Of a stretch of 64,000 nucleotides of DNA, positions 13,661 through 28,473 are shown one piece after another (the stretch's first letter is position 1; each line of letters begins with the position of its first letter). The position numbers and the translations under genes are program-made. The notes under the pieces were generated by a model. It saw only the letters and a program-made list of their open reading frames with translations. It searched no databases and had not been told where the DNA came from. Source of the stretch: Apostichopus japonicus (lineage: Eukaryota; Echinodermata; Holothuroidea; Aspidochirotida; Stichopodidae); NCBI RefSeq assembly GCF_037975245.1, contig NC_092574.1, positions 3,257,001 through 3,321,000 of the forward strand, given 5' to 3'.

Positions 13661-16284
13661 TCGGTACCGCACAATCGATTTATCGGTTCCGCACTTTCGA
13701 TTTATCGGTACCGCACATTCTATTGATCGGTACCGCACATTCGATTGTTCGGTACCGCACATTCGAATTATCGGCAACGCACATTCGATTGATCGGTACC
13801 GCACATTCGATTGATCGATACCGCACATTCTGTTTATCGGTACCGCACATTCGATTTATCGGTACCGCACATTCGATTGATCGGTACCGCACATTCGATT
13901 TATCGGTACCGCACATTCGATTTATCGGTACCGCACATTCGATTGATCGGTACCGCACATTCGATTTATCGGTACCGCACATTCGATTCATCGGTACCGC
14001 AAATTCGATTGATCGGTACCGCACATTCGATTGTTCGGTACCGCACAATCGATTTATCGGTTCCGCACTTTCGATTTATCGGTACCGCACATTCGATTTA
14101 TCGGCAACGCACATTCGATTGATTGGTACCGCATATTCGATTGTTCGGTACCGCACAATCGATTGATCGGCACCGCACATTCGATTGATCGGTACCGCAC
14201 ATTAGATTTATCGGCAACGCACATTCGATTAATCGGCAACGCACATTCGATTGATCGGCACAGCACATTCGATTGATCGGTACCGCACATTAGATTTATC
14301 GGCAACGCACATTCGATTAATCGGTACCGCACATTCGATTGATCGGTACCGCACATTCGATTGTTCGGTACCTCACATTCGAATTATCGGCAAGGCACAT
14401 TCGATTGATCGGTACCGCACATTCGATTGATCGATACCGCACATTCTGTTTATCGGTACCGCACATTCGATTTATCGGTACCGCAGATTCGATTGATCGG
14501 TACCGCACATTCGATTTATCGGTACCGCACATTCGATTTATCGGTACCGCACATTCGATTGATCGGTACCGAACATTCGATTGATCGGTACCGCACATTC
14601 GATTTATCGGCAACGCACATTCGATTTATAGGTACCGCACATTCGATTGATCGATAAGGCACATTCGATTTATCGGTACCGCACATACGATTTATCGGTA
14701 CCGCACAATCGATTGATCGGAACCGCACATTCGATTCATCGGTACCGCACATTCGATTGATCGGTACCGCACATTCCATTTATCGGTACCACAAATTCGA
14801 TTAGTCCTCACCGCAAATTCGCTTTATCGGCACCGCACATTCGATTAATCGGTACCGCACATTCGATTTATCGGTACCGCACATTCGATTTATCGGCAAC
14901 GCACATTCGATTGATCGGTACCGCACATTCGATTGATCGGTACCGCACATTCTATTTATCGGTACCACACATTCCATTGATCCTCACCGCAAATTAGCTT
15001 TATCGGCACCGCACATTCGATTGATCGTTACCGCACATTCGATTCATCGGTACCGCACATTCGATTTATCGGCAACGCACATTCGATTAATCGGTACCGC
15101 ACATTCGATTGATCGGTACCGCACATTCGATTTATCGGCAACGCACATTCGATTTATCGGTACCGCACATTCGATTGATCGGTACCGCACATTCGATTGT
15201 TCGGTACCGCACAATCGATTTATCGGTTCCGCACTTTCGATTTATCGGTACCGCACATTCGATTTATCGGTACCGCACATTCGATTGATCGGTACCGCAT
15301 ATTCGATTGTTCGGTACCGCACAATCGATTGATCGGCACCGCACATTCGATTGATCGGTACCGCACATTAGATTTATCGGCAACGCACATTCGATTAATC
15401 GGTACCGCACATTCGATTGATCGGTACCGCACATTCGATTGTTCGGTACCGCACATTCGAATTATCGGCAACGCACATTCGATTGATCGGTACCGCACAT
15501 TCGATTGATCGATACCGCACATTCTGTTTATCGGTACCGAACATTCGATTTATCGGTACCGCACATTCCATTTATCAGTACCGCACATACGATTTATCGG
15601 TACCGCACATTCGATTTATCGGTACCGCACATTCGATTGATCGGTACCGCACATTCGATTGATCGGTACCGCACATTCCATTTATCGGCAACGCACATTC
15701 GATTTATAGGTACCGCACATTCGATTGATCGATAAGGCACATTCGATTGATCGGTACCGCACATTCGATTTATCGGTACCGCACATTCGATTCATCCTCA
15801 CCGCACATTCGATTTATCGGTACCGCATATTCGATTGATCGGCACCGCACATTCGATTGATCGGTACCGCTCATTCGATTGATCGGTACCGCACGTTCGA
15901 TTTATCGGTACCGCACATTCGATTGATCGGTACCGCACATTCGATTGATCAACACCTCACATTCTGTTGATCGGTACCGCAAATTCGATTTATCGGCACC
16001 GCACATTCCCTTTGTCGGTACCGCACATACGATTTATCGGTACCGCACATTCGATTTATCGGTACCGCACATTCGATTGATCGGTAACGCACATTCGATT
16101 GATCGGTACCGCACATTCGATTTATCGGCAACGCACATTCGATTTATCGGTACCGCACATTCGATTGATCGGTACCGCACATTCGATTGATCGTCATCGC
16201 ACATTCGATTGATCGTCACCGCACATTCGATTGATCGGTACCGCACATTCGATTAATCGATACCGCACAATCGATTTATCGGCA
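13661..16284. repeat. Mosaic block with 616/1078/1166/1540-bp internal offsets
   Basis: Several overlapping duplications: about 13811 recurs at 14427 (616 bp, 28 monomers) and 15505 (1078 bp further, 49 monomers); 13680 recurs at 15220 (1540 bp, 70 monomers); 14031 at 15197 (1166 bp, 53 monomers). Each offset is an exact multiple of 22, as expected for in-register unequal exchange. The GATCAACACCTCAC monomer near 15948 recurs 3828 bp later. Confidence 0.7.
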
Positions 16285-19200
16285 CCGCACATTTAATCTA
16301 TCGGTACCGCACATTCGATTGATCGGTACCGCACATTCGATTGATCGGTACCGCACATTCGATTTATCGGCAACGCACATTCGATTTATCGGTACCGCAC
16401 ATTCGATTGATCGGTACCGCACATTCGATTGATCGTCATCGCACATTCGATTGATCGTCACCGCACATTCGATTGATCGGTACCGCACATTCGATTGATC
16501 GATACCGCACAATGGATTTATCGGCACCGCACATTGAATTTATCGGTACCGCACATTCGATTGATCGGTACCGCACATTCCATTGATCGGTACCGCACAT
16601 TCAATTTATCGGTACCACACATTCGATTTATCGGTACCGCACATTCGATTGATCGGTACCGCACATTCGATTGATCGGTACCGCACATTCGATTTATCGG
16701 CAACGCACATTCGATTGATCGGTACCGCACATTCGATTGATCGATACCTCACATTCTGTTTATCGGTACCGCACTTTCTATTTAGCGGCACCGCACATTC
16801 GATTGATCGGTAACGCACATTCGATTGATCGTCATCGCACATTCGATTGATCGTCACCGCACATTCGATTGATCGGTACCGCACATTCGATTGATCGATA
16901 CCGCACAATCGATTTATCGGCACCGCACATTTAATTTATCGGTACCGCACATTCCATTGATCGGTACCGCACATTTTATTTATTGGTACCGCACATTCGA
17001 TTGATCGATACCGCACATTCGATTGATCGATAAGGCACATTCGATTTATCGGTACCGCACATTCGATTGATCGTCACCGCACATTCGATTGATCGGCAAC
17101 GCACATTCGATTAATCGGTACCGCACATTCGATTGATCGGTACCGCACATTCGATTGATCGGCACCGCACATTCGATTGAGCGGTACCGCACATTTGATT
17201 GATCGGTACCGCACATTCGATTTATCGGCAACGCACATTCGATTGATCGGTACCGCACGTTCGATTGATCGATACCTCACATTCTGTTTATCGGTACCGC
17301 ACATTCGATTTATCGGTACCACACATTCGATTGATCCTCACCGCAAATTCGCTTTATCGGTACCGCACATTCGATTGATCGTTACCGCACATTCGATTGA
17401 TCGGTACCGCACATTCCATTTATCGGCAACACACATTCGATTAATCGGTACCGCACATTCGATTGATCGGTACCGCACATTCGATTGATCGGCACCGCAC
17501 ATTCGATTGATCGGTACCGCACATTCGATTGATCGGTACCGCACATTCGATTGTTCGGTACCGCACAATCGATTTATCGGTTCCGCACTTTCGATTTATC
17601 GGTACCGCACATTCGATTGATCGGTACCGCACATTCGATTTATCGGTACCACACATTCGATTTATCGGTACCGCACATTCGATTGATCGGTACCGCACAT
17701 TCGATTGTTCGGTACCGCACAATCGATTTATCGGTTCCGCACTTTCGATTTATCGGTACCGCACATTCGATTGATCGGTACCGCACATTCGATTGATCGG
17801 AACCGCACATTCGATTGTTCGGTACCGCTAATTAGATTTATCGGCAACGCACATTCGATTAATCGGTACCGCACATTCGATTGATCGGTACCGCACATTC
17901 GATTGTTCGGTACCGCACATTCGAATTATCGGCAACGCACATTCGATTGATCGGTACCGCACATTCTGTTTATCGGTACCGCACATTCGATTTATCGGTA
18001 CCGCACATTCGATTGATCGTTACCGCACATTCGATTTATCGGTACCGCACATTTGATTTATCGGTACCGCACATTCGATTGATCGGTACCGCACATTCGA
18101 TTGATCGGGACCGCACATTCGATTTATCGGCAACGCACATTCGATTTATAGGTACCGCACATTCGATTGATCGATAAGGCACATTCGATTTATCAGTACC
18201 GCACATACGATTTATCGATACCGCACATTCGATTGATCGGAACCGCACATTCGATTGATCGGTACCGCACATTCGATTGATCGGTACCGCACATTCCATT
18301 TATCGGCAACGCACATTCGATTTATAGGTACCGCACATTCGATTGATCGGTACCGCACATTCGATTGATCGATACCGCACATTCTGTTTATCGGTACCGC
18401 ACATTCGATTTATCGGTACCGCACATTCGATTGATCGGAACCGCACATTCGATTTATCGGTACCGCACATTCGATTTATCGGTACCGCACATTCGATTTA
18501 TAGGTACCGCACATTCGATTGATCGATAAGGCACATTCGATTTATCGGTACCGCACCTACGATTTATCGGTACCGCACATTCGATTGATCGGAACCGCAC
18601 ATTCGATTGATCGGTACCGCACATTCGATTGATCGGTACCGCACATTCCATTTATAGGCAACGCACATTCGATTCATAGGTACCGCACATTCGATTGATC
18701 GGTACCGCACATTCGATTGATCGGTACCGCACATTCGATTTATCGGTACCGCACCTTCGATTTATCGGTACCGCACATTCGATTGTTCGGTACCGCACAA
18801 TCGAATTATCGGTTCCGCACTTTCGATTTATCGGTACCGCACATTCGATTGATCGATAAGGCACATTCGATTGATCGGTACCGCACATTCGATTGTTCGG
18901 TACCGCACAATCGATTGATCGGCACCGCATATTCGATTGATCGGTACCGCACATTCGATTGATCGATACCGCACATTCTGTTTATCGGTACCGCACATTC
19001 GATTTATCGGTACCGCACATTCCATTTATCAGTACCGCACATACGATTTATCGGTACCGCACATTCGATTTATCGGTACCGCACATTCGATTGATCGGTA
19101 CCGCACATTCGATTGATCGGTACCGCACATTCCATTTATCGGCAACGCACATTCGATTTTTAGGTACCGCACATTCGATTGATCGATAAGGCACATTCGA

Positions 19201-19450
19201 TTGATCGGTACCGCACATTCGATTTATCGGTACCGCACATTCGATTCATCCTCACCGCACATTCGATTTATCGGTACCGCATATTCAATTGATCGGCACC
19301 GCACATTCGATTGATCGGTACCGCTCATTCGATTGATCGGTACCGCACGTTCGATTTATCGGTACCGCACATTCGATTTATCGGTACCGCACATTCGATT
19401 GATCGGAACCGCACATTCGATTTATCGGTACCGCACATTCGATTTATCGG
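16285..19450. repeat. 3564-bp higher-order repeat, copy 1
   Basis: Matches 19849 onward at offset 3564 (162 monomers) up to about 17400, then at offset 3190 (145 monomers) from about 17775 to 19450. Copy 1 therefore has 374 bp (17 monomers) that copy 2 lacks. Rare tags shared by both copies include CACATTTAAT, CACAATGGATTTATC, GAGCGG and TACCGCTAATTAG. Confidence 0.86.
17401..17774. repeat. 17-monomer segment absent from the second HOR copy
   Basis: These 374 bp contain GTTCGG, CACAATCGATTTATCGGTTCC and neighbouring monomers. The equivalent point in copy 2 (about 20965-20985) goes straight from GATCGTTACC and GATCGGTACC monomers to GATCGGAACC. End points are uncertain by a monomer or two because the flanks are alike. 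Confidence 0.75.
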
Positions 19451-19848
19451 TACCGCACATTCGATTGATCGGTACCGCACATTCGATTGATCGGTACCGC
19501 ACATTCCATTTATCGGCAACGCACATTCGATTTATAGGTACCGCACATTCGATTGATCGATAAGGCACATTCGATTGATCGGTACCGCACATTCGATTTA
19601 TCGGTACCGCACATTCGATTCATCCTCACCGCACATTCGATTTATCGGTACCGCATATTCGATTGATCGGCACCGCACATTCGATTGATCGGTACCGCTC
19701 ATTCGATTGATCGGTACCGCACGTTCGATTTATCGGTACCGCACATTCGATTGATCGGTACCGCACATTCGATTGATCAACACCTCACATTCTGTTGATC
19801 GGTACCGCACATTCGATTTATCGGCACCGCACATTCCCTTTGTCGGTA
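19451..19848. repeat. Spacer between the 3564-bp HOR copies
   Basis: Repeats the motif run seen near 15730-16020 and 19190-19340: GATTCATCCTCACC, GCATATTCGATTG, TACCGCTCATTC, TACCGCACGTTCG, GATCAACACCTCAC. It completes the 3564-bp period of copy 1. Confidence 0.7.
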
Positions 19849-22640
19849 CCGCACATTTAATTTATCGGTACCGCACATTCGATTGATCGGTACCGCACAT
19901 TCGATTGATCGGTACCGCACATTCGATTTATCGGCAACGCACATTCGATTTATCGGTACCGCACATTCGATTGATCGGTACCGCACATTCGATTGATCGT
20001 CATCGCACATTCGATTGATCGTCACCGCACATTCGATTGATCGGTACCGCACATTCGATTGATCGATACCGCACAATGGATTTATCGGCACCGCACATTG
20101 AATTTATCGGTACCGCACATTCGATTGATCGGTACCGCACATTCCATTGATCGGTACCGCACATTCAATTTATCGGTACCACACATTCGATTTATCGGTA
20201 CCGCACATTCGATTGATCGGTACCGCACATTCGATTGATCGGTACCGCACATTCGATTTATCGGCAACGCACATTCGATTGATCGGTACCGCACATTCGA
20301 TTGATCGATACCTCACATTCTGTTTATCGGTACCGCACTTTCTATTTAGCGGCACCGCACATTCGATTGATCGGTACCGCACATTCGATTGATCGTCATC
20401 GCACATTCGATTGATCGTCACCGCACATTCGATTGATCGGTACCGCACATTCGATTGATCGATACCGCACAATCGATTTATCGGCACCGCACATTTAATT
20501 TATCGGTACCGCACATTCCATTGATCGGTACCGCACATTTTATTTATTGGTACCGCACATTCGATTGATCGATACCGCACATTCGATTGATCGATAAGGC
20601 ACATTCGATTTATCGGTACCGCACATTCGATTGATCGTCACCGCACATTCGATTGATCGGCAACGCATATTCGATTAATCGGTACCGCACATTCGATTGA
20701 TCGGTACCGCACATTCGATTGATCGGCACCGCACATTCGATTGAGCGGTACCGCACATTTGATTAATCGGTACCGCACATTCGATTTATCGGCAACGCAC
20801 ATTCGATTGATCGGTACCGCACGTTCGATTGATCGATACCTCACATTCTGTTTATCGGTACCGCACATTCGATTTATCGGTACCACACATTCGATTGATC
20901 CTCACCGCAAATTCGCTTTATCGGTACCGCACATTCGATTGATCGTTACCGCACATTCGATTGATCGGTACCGCACATTCGATTGATCGGAACCGCACAT
21001 TCGATTGTTCGGTACCGCTAATTAGATTTATCGGCAACGCACATTCGATTAATCGGTACCGCACATTCGATTGATCGGTACCGCACATTCGATTGTTCGG
21101 TACCGCACATTCGAATTATCGGCAACGCACATTCGATTGATCGGTACCGCACATTCTGTTTATCGGTACCGCACATTCGATTTATCGGTACCGCACATTC
21201 GATTGATCGTTACCGCACATTCGATTTATCGGTACCGCACATTTGATTTATCGGTACCGCACATTCGATTGATCGGTACCGCACATTCGATTGATCGGGA
21301 CCGCACATTCGATTTATCGGCAACGCACATTCGATTTATAGGTACCGCACATTCGATTGATCGATAAGGCACATTCGATTTATCAGTACCGCACATACGA
21401 TTTATCGATACCGCACATTCGATTGATCGGAACCGCACATTCGATTGATCGGTACCGCACATTCGATTGATCGGTACCGCACATTCCATTTATCGGCAAC
21501 GCACATTCGATTTATAGGTACCGCACATTCGATTGATCGGTACCGCACATTCGATTGATCGATACCGCACATTCTGTTTATCGGTACCGCACATTCGATT
21601 TATCGGTACCGCACATTCGATTGATCGGAACCGCACATTCGATTTATCGGTACCGCACATTCGATTTATCGGTACCGCACATTCGATTTATAGGTACCGC
21701 ACATTCGATTGATCGATAAGGCACATTCGATTTATCGGTACCGCACCTACGATTTATCGGTACCGCACATTCGATTGATCGGAACCGCACATTCGATTGA
21801 TCGGTACCGCACATTCGATTGATCGGTACCGCACATTCCATTTATAGGCAACGCACATTCGATTCATAGGTACCGCACATTCGATTGATCGGTACCGCAC
21901 ATTCGATTGATCGGTACCGCACATTCGATTTATCGGTACCGCACCTTCGATTTATCGGTACCGCACATTCGATTGTTCGGTACCGCACAATCGAATTATC
22001 GGTTCCGCACTTTCGATTTATCGGTACCGCACATTCGATTGATCGATAAGGCACATTCGATTGATCGGTACCGCACATTCGATTGTTCGGTACCGCACAA
22101 TCGATTGATCGGCACCGCATATTCGATTGATCGGTACCGCACATTCGATTGATCGATACCGCACATTCTGTTTATCGGTACCGCACATTCGATTTATCGG
22201 TACCGCACATTCCATTTATCAGTACCGCACATACGATTTATCGGTACCGCACATTCGATTTATCGGTACCGCACATTCGATTGATCGGTACCGCACATTC
22301 GATTGATCGGTACCGCACATTCCATTTATCGGCAACGCACATTCGATTTTTAGGTACCGCACATTCGATTGATCGATAAGGCACATTCGATTGATCGGTA
22401 CCGCACATTCGATTTATCGGTACCGCACATTCGATTCATCCTCACCGCACATTCGATTTATCGGTACCGCATATTCAATTGATCGGCACCGCACATTCGA
22501 TTGATCGGTACCGCTCATTCGATTGATCGGTACCGCACGTTCGATTTATCGGTACCGCACATTCGATTTATCGGTACCGCACATTCGATTGATCGGTACC
22601 GCACATTCGATTTATCGGTACCGCACATTCGATTGATCGG
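19849..22640. repeat. 3564-bp higher-order repeat, copy 2 (374 bp shorter)
   Basis: Second copy, about 2792 bp, missing the 17-monomer segment. Base differences from copy 1 are few, for example TAATTTATC for TAATCTATC near 19856, GGTACCGC for GGTAACGC near 20375, GCATATTCG for GCACATTCG near 20666 and GATTAATCGG for GATTGATCGG near 20761. The match ends near 22640. Confidence 0.86.
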
Positions 22641-23040
22641 TACCGCACATTCCATTTATCGGTACCGCACATACGATTTATCGGTAACGCACATTCCATT
22701 TATCGGTACCGCACATTCGATTGATCGGTACCGCACATTCGATTGATCGGTACCGCACATTCGATTGATCGGTACCGCACATTCGATTGATCGTCATCGC
22801 ACATTCGATTGATCGTCACCGCACATTCGATTGATCGGTACTGCACATTCGATTAATCGATACCGCACAATCGATTTATCGGCACCGCACATATTATTTA
22901 TCGGTACCGCACATTCGATTGATCGGTACCGCACATTCGATTGATCGGTACCGCACATTCGATTGATCGGCAACGCACATTCGATTTATCGGTACCGCAC
23001 ATTCGATTGATCGGTACCGCACATTCGATTGATCGTCATC
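22641..23040. repeat. Short 242-bp periodic segment
   Basis: The paired GATCGTCATCGC and GATCGTCACCGC monomers occur at about 22790 and again at about 23032, a spacing of 242 bp (11 monomers), with similar monomers between. It forms the left shoulder of the next HOR family. Confidence 0.65.
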
Positions 23041-24558
23041 GCACATTCGATTGATCGTCACCGCACATTCGATTGATCGGTACCGCACATTCGATTGATC
23101 GATACCGCACAATGGATTTATCGGCACCGCACATTTAATTTATCGGTACCGCACATTCGATTGATCGGTACCGCACATTCCATTGATCGGTACCGCACAT
23201 TCAATTTATCGGTACCACACATTCGATTTATCGGTACCGCACATTCGATTGATCGGTACCGCACATTCGATTGTTCGGTACCGCACATTCGATTTATCGG
23301 TTCCGCACTTTCGATTTATCGGCACCGCACATTCGATTGATCGATAAGGCACATTCGATTGATAGGTACCGCACATTCGATTGTTCGGTACCGCACAATC
23401 GATTGATCGGTACCGCACATTCGATTGATCGGCACCGCACATTCGATTTATCGGCAACGCACATTCTATTGATCGGTACCGCACATTCGATTGATCGATA
23501 CCTCACATTCTGTTTATCGGTACCGCACTTTCTATTTATCGGCACCGCACATTCGATTGATCGGTACCGCACATTCGATTGATCGTCATCGCACATTCGA
23601 TTGATCGTCACTGCACATTCGATTGATCGGTACCGCACATTCGATTGATCGATACCGCACAATCGATTTATCGGCACCGCACATTTAATTTATCGGTACC
23701 GCACATTCGATTGATCGGTACCGCACATTTTATTTATTGGTACCGCACGTTCGATTGATCGATACCGCACATTCGATTGATCGATAAGGCACATTCGATT
23801 GATCGGTACCGCACATTCGATTGATCGTCACCGCACATTCGATTGATCGGCAACGCACATTCGATTAATCGGTACCGCACATTCGATTGATCGGCACCGC
23901 ACATTCGATTGAGCGGTACCGCACATTCGATTGATCGGTACCGCACATTCGATTTATCGGCAACGCACATTCGATTGATCGGTACCGCACGTTCGATTGA
24001 TCGATACCTCACATTCTGTTTATCGGTACCGCACATTCGATTTATCGGCACCGCACATTCCATTTATCGGTACCACACATACGATTTATCGGTACCGCAC
24101 ATTCGATTTATCGGAACCACACATTCGATTGATCGGTACCGCACATTCGATTTATCGGTACCACACATTCGATTTATCGGCACCGCACATTCGATTGATC
24201 GGTACCGCACATTCGATTTATCGGTACCGCACATTCGATTTATCGGTACCGCACATTCGATTGATCGGTACCGCACATTCGATTGTTCGGAACCGCACAA
24301 TCGATTTATCGATTCCGCACTTTCGATTTATCGGTACCGCACATTCGATTGATCGGTACCGCACATTCGATTAATCGGAACCGCACATTCGATTGTTCGG
24401 TACCGCAAATTAGATTTATCGGCAACGCACATTCGATTAATCGGTACCGCACATTCGATTGATCGGTACCGCACATTCGATTGTTCGGTACCGCACATTC
24501 GAATTATCGGCAACGCACATTCGATTGATCGGTACCGCACATTCTGTTTATCGGTACC
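23041..24558. repeat. 1518-bp higher-order repeat, unit F1
   Basis: Matches 24559 onward at offset 1518 (69 monomers). The offset falls to 1517 after a one-base loss near 25187 in the second unit, then rises to 1539 because the second unit has one extra consensus monomer near 25400. The unit carries CACAATGGATTTATC, GATTGATAGGTACC, GATCGTCACTGC and GAGCGG tags. Confidence 0.8.
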
Positions 24559-25878
24559 GCACATTCGATTGATCGTCACCGCACATTCGATTGATCGGTA
24601 CCGCACATTCGATTGATCGATACCGCACAATGGATTTATCGGCATGGCACATTTAATTTATCGGTACCGCACATTCGATTGATCGGTACCGCACATTCCA
24701 TTGATCGGTACCGCACATTCAATTTATCGGTACCACACATTCGATTTATCGGTACCGCACATTCGATTGATCGGTACCGCACATTCGATTGTTCGGTACC
24801 GCACAATCGATTTATCGGTTCCGCACTTTCGATTTATCGGCACCGCACATTCGATTGATCGATAAGGCACATTCGATTGATAGGTACCGCACATTCGATT
24901 GTTCGGTACCGCACAATCGATTGATCGGTACCGCACATTCGATTGATCGGCACCGCACATTCGATTTATCGGCAACGCACATTCTATTGATCGGTACCGC
25001 ACATTCGATTGATCGATACCTCACATTCTGTTTATCGGTACCGCACATTCTATTTATCGGCACCGCACATTCGATTGATCGGTACCGCACATTCGATTGA
25101 TCGTCATCGCACATTCGATTGATCGTCACTGCACATTCGATTGATCGGTACCGCACATTCGATTGATCGATACCGCACAATCGATTATCGGCACCGCACA
25201 TTTAATTTATCGGTACCGCACATTCGATTGATCGGTACCGCACATTTTATTTATTGGTACCGCACATTCGATTGATCGATACCGCACTTTCGATTGATCG
25301 ATAAGGCACATTCGATTGATCGGTACCGCACATTCGATTGATCGTCACCGCACATTCGATTGATCGGCAACGCACATTCGATTAATCGGTACCGCACATT
25401 CGATTGATCGGTACCGCACATTCGATTGATCGGCACCGCACATTCGATTGAGCGGTACCGCACATTCGATTGATCGGTACCGCACATTCGATTTATCGGC
25501 AACGCACATTCGATTGATCGGTACCGCACGTTCGATTGATCGATACCTCACATTCTGTTTATCGGTACCGCACATTCGATTTATCGGCACCGAACATTCC
25601 ATTTATCGGTACCACACATACGATTTATCGGTACCGCACATTCGATTGATCGGTACCGCACATTCGATTTATCGGTACCACACATTCGATTTATCGGCAC
25701 CGTACATTCGATTGATCGGTACCGCACATTCGATTTATCGGTACCACACATTCGATTTATCGGTACCGCACATTCGATTGATCGGTACCGCACATTCGAT
25801 TGTTCGGTACCGCAAATTAGATTTATCGGCAACGCACAATCGATTGATCGGTACCGCACATTCGATTGATCGGCACCG
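24559..25878. repeat. 1518-bp higher-order repeat, unit F2
   Basis: Second related unit. It contains a 21-bp monomer near 25187 (CAATCGATTATCGG) and a TACCGTACATTCG monomer near 25690. From about 25000 its order is repeated again 879-880 bp downstream. Confidence 0.78.
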
Positions 25879-27037
25879 CACATTCGATTGATCGATACCT
25901 CACATTCTGTTTATCGGTACCGCACTTTCTATTTATCGGCACCGCACATTCGATTGATCGGTACCGCACATTCGATTGATAGTCATCGCACATTCGATTG
26001 ATCGTCACTGCACATTCGATTGATCGGTACCGCACATTCGATTGATCGATATCGCACAATCGATTTATCGGCACCGCACATTTAATTTATCGGTACCGCA
26101 CATTCGATTGATCGGTACCGCACATTTTATTTATTTGTACCGCACGTTCGATTGATCGATACCGCACATTCGATTGATCGATAAGGCACATTCGATTGAT
26201 CGGTACCGCACATTCGATTGATCGTCACCGCACATTCGATTGATCGGCAACGCACATTCGATTAATCGGTACCGCACATTCGATTGATCGGTACCGCACA
26301 TTCGATTGATCGGCACCGCACATTCGATTGATCGGTACCGCACATTCGATTGATCGGTACCGCACATTCGATTTATCGGCAACGCACATTCGATTGATCG
26401 GTACCGCACGTTCGATTGATCGATACCTCACATTCTGTTTATCGGTACCGCACATTCGATTTATCGGCACCGCACATTCCATTTATCGGTACCACACATA
26501 CGATTTATCGGTACCGCACATTCGATTTATCGGAACCACACATTCGATTGATCGGTACCGCACATTCGATTTATCGGTACCACACATTCGATTTATCGGC
26601 ACCGTACATTCGATTGATCGGTACCGCACATTCGATTTATCGGTACCGCACATTCGATTTATCGGTACCGCACATTCGATTGATCGGTACCGCACATTCG
26701 ATTGTTCGGTACCGCACAATCGATTTATCGATTCCGCACTTTCGATTTATCGGTACCGCACATTCGATTGATCGGTACCGCACATTCGATTAATCGGAAC
26801 CGCACATTCGATTGTTCGGTACCGCAAATTAGATTTATCGGCAACGCACATTCGATTAATCGGTACCGCACATTCGATTGATCGGTACCGCACATTCGAT
26901 TGTTCGGTACCGCACATTCGAATTATCGGCAACGCACATTCGATTGATCGGTACCGCACATTCTGTTTATCGGTACCGCACATTCGATTGATCGTCACCG
27001 CACATTCGATTGATCGGTACCGCACATTCGATTGATC
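25879..27037. repeat. 1518-bp higher-order repeat, unit F3
   Basis: Third unit, matching F2 at offset 880 in its left part and F1 at offset 2419 in its right part (26328-27037 against 23909-24618). It therefore looks like a recombinant of two earlier units. It ends where GATCGATACC in F1 is replaced by GATCGGTACCGTAC. Confidence 0.78.
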
Positions 27038-27544
27038 GGTACCGTACATTCGATTGATCGGTACCGCACATTCGATTGATCGGTACCGCACATTCGATTG
27101 ATCGGCACCGCACATTCGATTGATCGGTACCGCACATTCGATTGATCGGTACCGCACATTCGATTTATCGGTATCACACATTCGATTTATCGGTTCCGCA
27201 CTTTCGATTTATCGGCACTGCACATTCGATTGATCGATAAGGCACATTCGATTGATCGGTACCGCACATTCGATTGTTCGGTACCGCACAATCGATTGAT
27301 CGGTACCGCACATTCGATTGATCGGTACCGCACATTCGATTTATCGGCAACGCACATTCGATTGATCGGTACCGCACATTCGATTGATCGATACCTCACA
27401 TTCTGTTTATCGGTACCGCACTTTTCTATTTATCGGCACTGCACATTCCATTTATCGGTACCGCACATACGATTTATCGGTACCGCACATTCGATTTATC
27501 GGAACCGCACATTCGATTGATCGGTACCGCACATTCGATTGATC
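27038..27544. repeat. Domain I segment with a 23-bp monomer
   Basis: Ordinary monomers with GTATCACACATTCG near 27171. Near 27424 a monomer has one extra T (GCACTTTTCTATT for GCACTTTCTATT), the only single-base gain I found in the window. Confidence 0.7.
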
Positions 27545-28473
27545 GGTACCGTACATTCGATTTATCGGTACCGCACATTCGATTCAACGGTACCGCACAT
27601 TCGATTTATCGCCAACGCACATTCGATTAATCGGTACCGCACATTCGATTGATCGGTACCGCACATTCGATTGATCGGCACCGCACATTCGATTGATCGG
27701 TACCGCACATTCGATTGATCGGTACCGCACATTCGATTGATCGGTATCACACATTCGATTTATCGGTACCGCACATTCGATTGATCGGTACCGCACATTC
27801 GATTGTTCGGTACCGCACAATCGATTTATCGGTTCCGCACTTTCGATTTATCGGCACCGCACATTCGATTGATCGATAAGGCACATTCGATTGATCGGTA
27901 CCGCACATTCGATTGTTCGGTACCGCACAATCGATTGATCGGTACCGTACATTCGATTTATCGGTACCGCACATTCGATTCAACGGTACCGCACATTCGA
28001 TTTATCGCCAACGCACATTCGATTAATCGGTACCGCACATTCGATTGATCGGTACCGCACATTCGATTGATCGGTACCGTACATTCGATTTATCGGTACC
28101 GCACATTCGATTCAACGGTACCGCACATTCGATTTATCGCCAACGCACATTCGATTAATCGGTACCGCACATTCGATTGATCGGTACCGCACATTCGATT
28201 GATCGGCACCGCACATTCGATTGATCGGTACCGCACATTCGATTGATCGGTACCGCACATTCGATTGATCGGTATCACACATTCGATTTATCGGTACCGC
28301 ACATTCGATTGATCGGTACCGCACATTCGATTGTTCGGTACCGCACAATCGATTTATCGGTTCCGCACTTTCGATTTATCGGCACCGCACATTCGATTGA
28401 TCGATAAGGCACATTCGATTGATCGGTACCGCACATTCGATTGTTCGGTACCGCACAATCGATTGATCGGTAC
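27545..28473. repeat. 528-bp tandem duplication
   Basis: Bases 27545-27945 recur at 28073-28473 (offset 528, 24 monomers), tagged by TACCGTACATTCG, ATTCAACGGTACC and TATCGCCAACGC. Between them, 27940-28072 is a further 132-bp (six-monomer) copy of the left end, so the block expanded twice. Confidence 0.78.

Noticed and set aside
13657-14166. Open reading frames up to 169 codons, as candidate repeat proteins
   Set aside because: All are translations of the 22-bp satellite with a 22-residue period, occur on both strands in overlapping frames, begin at arbitrary ATGs and end wherever an m1 or m19 variant makes a stop. No start context, promoter, domain or codon constraint is visible.
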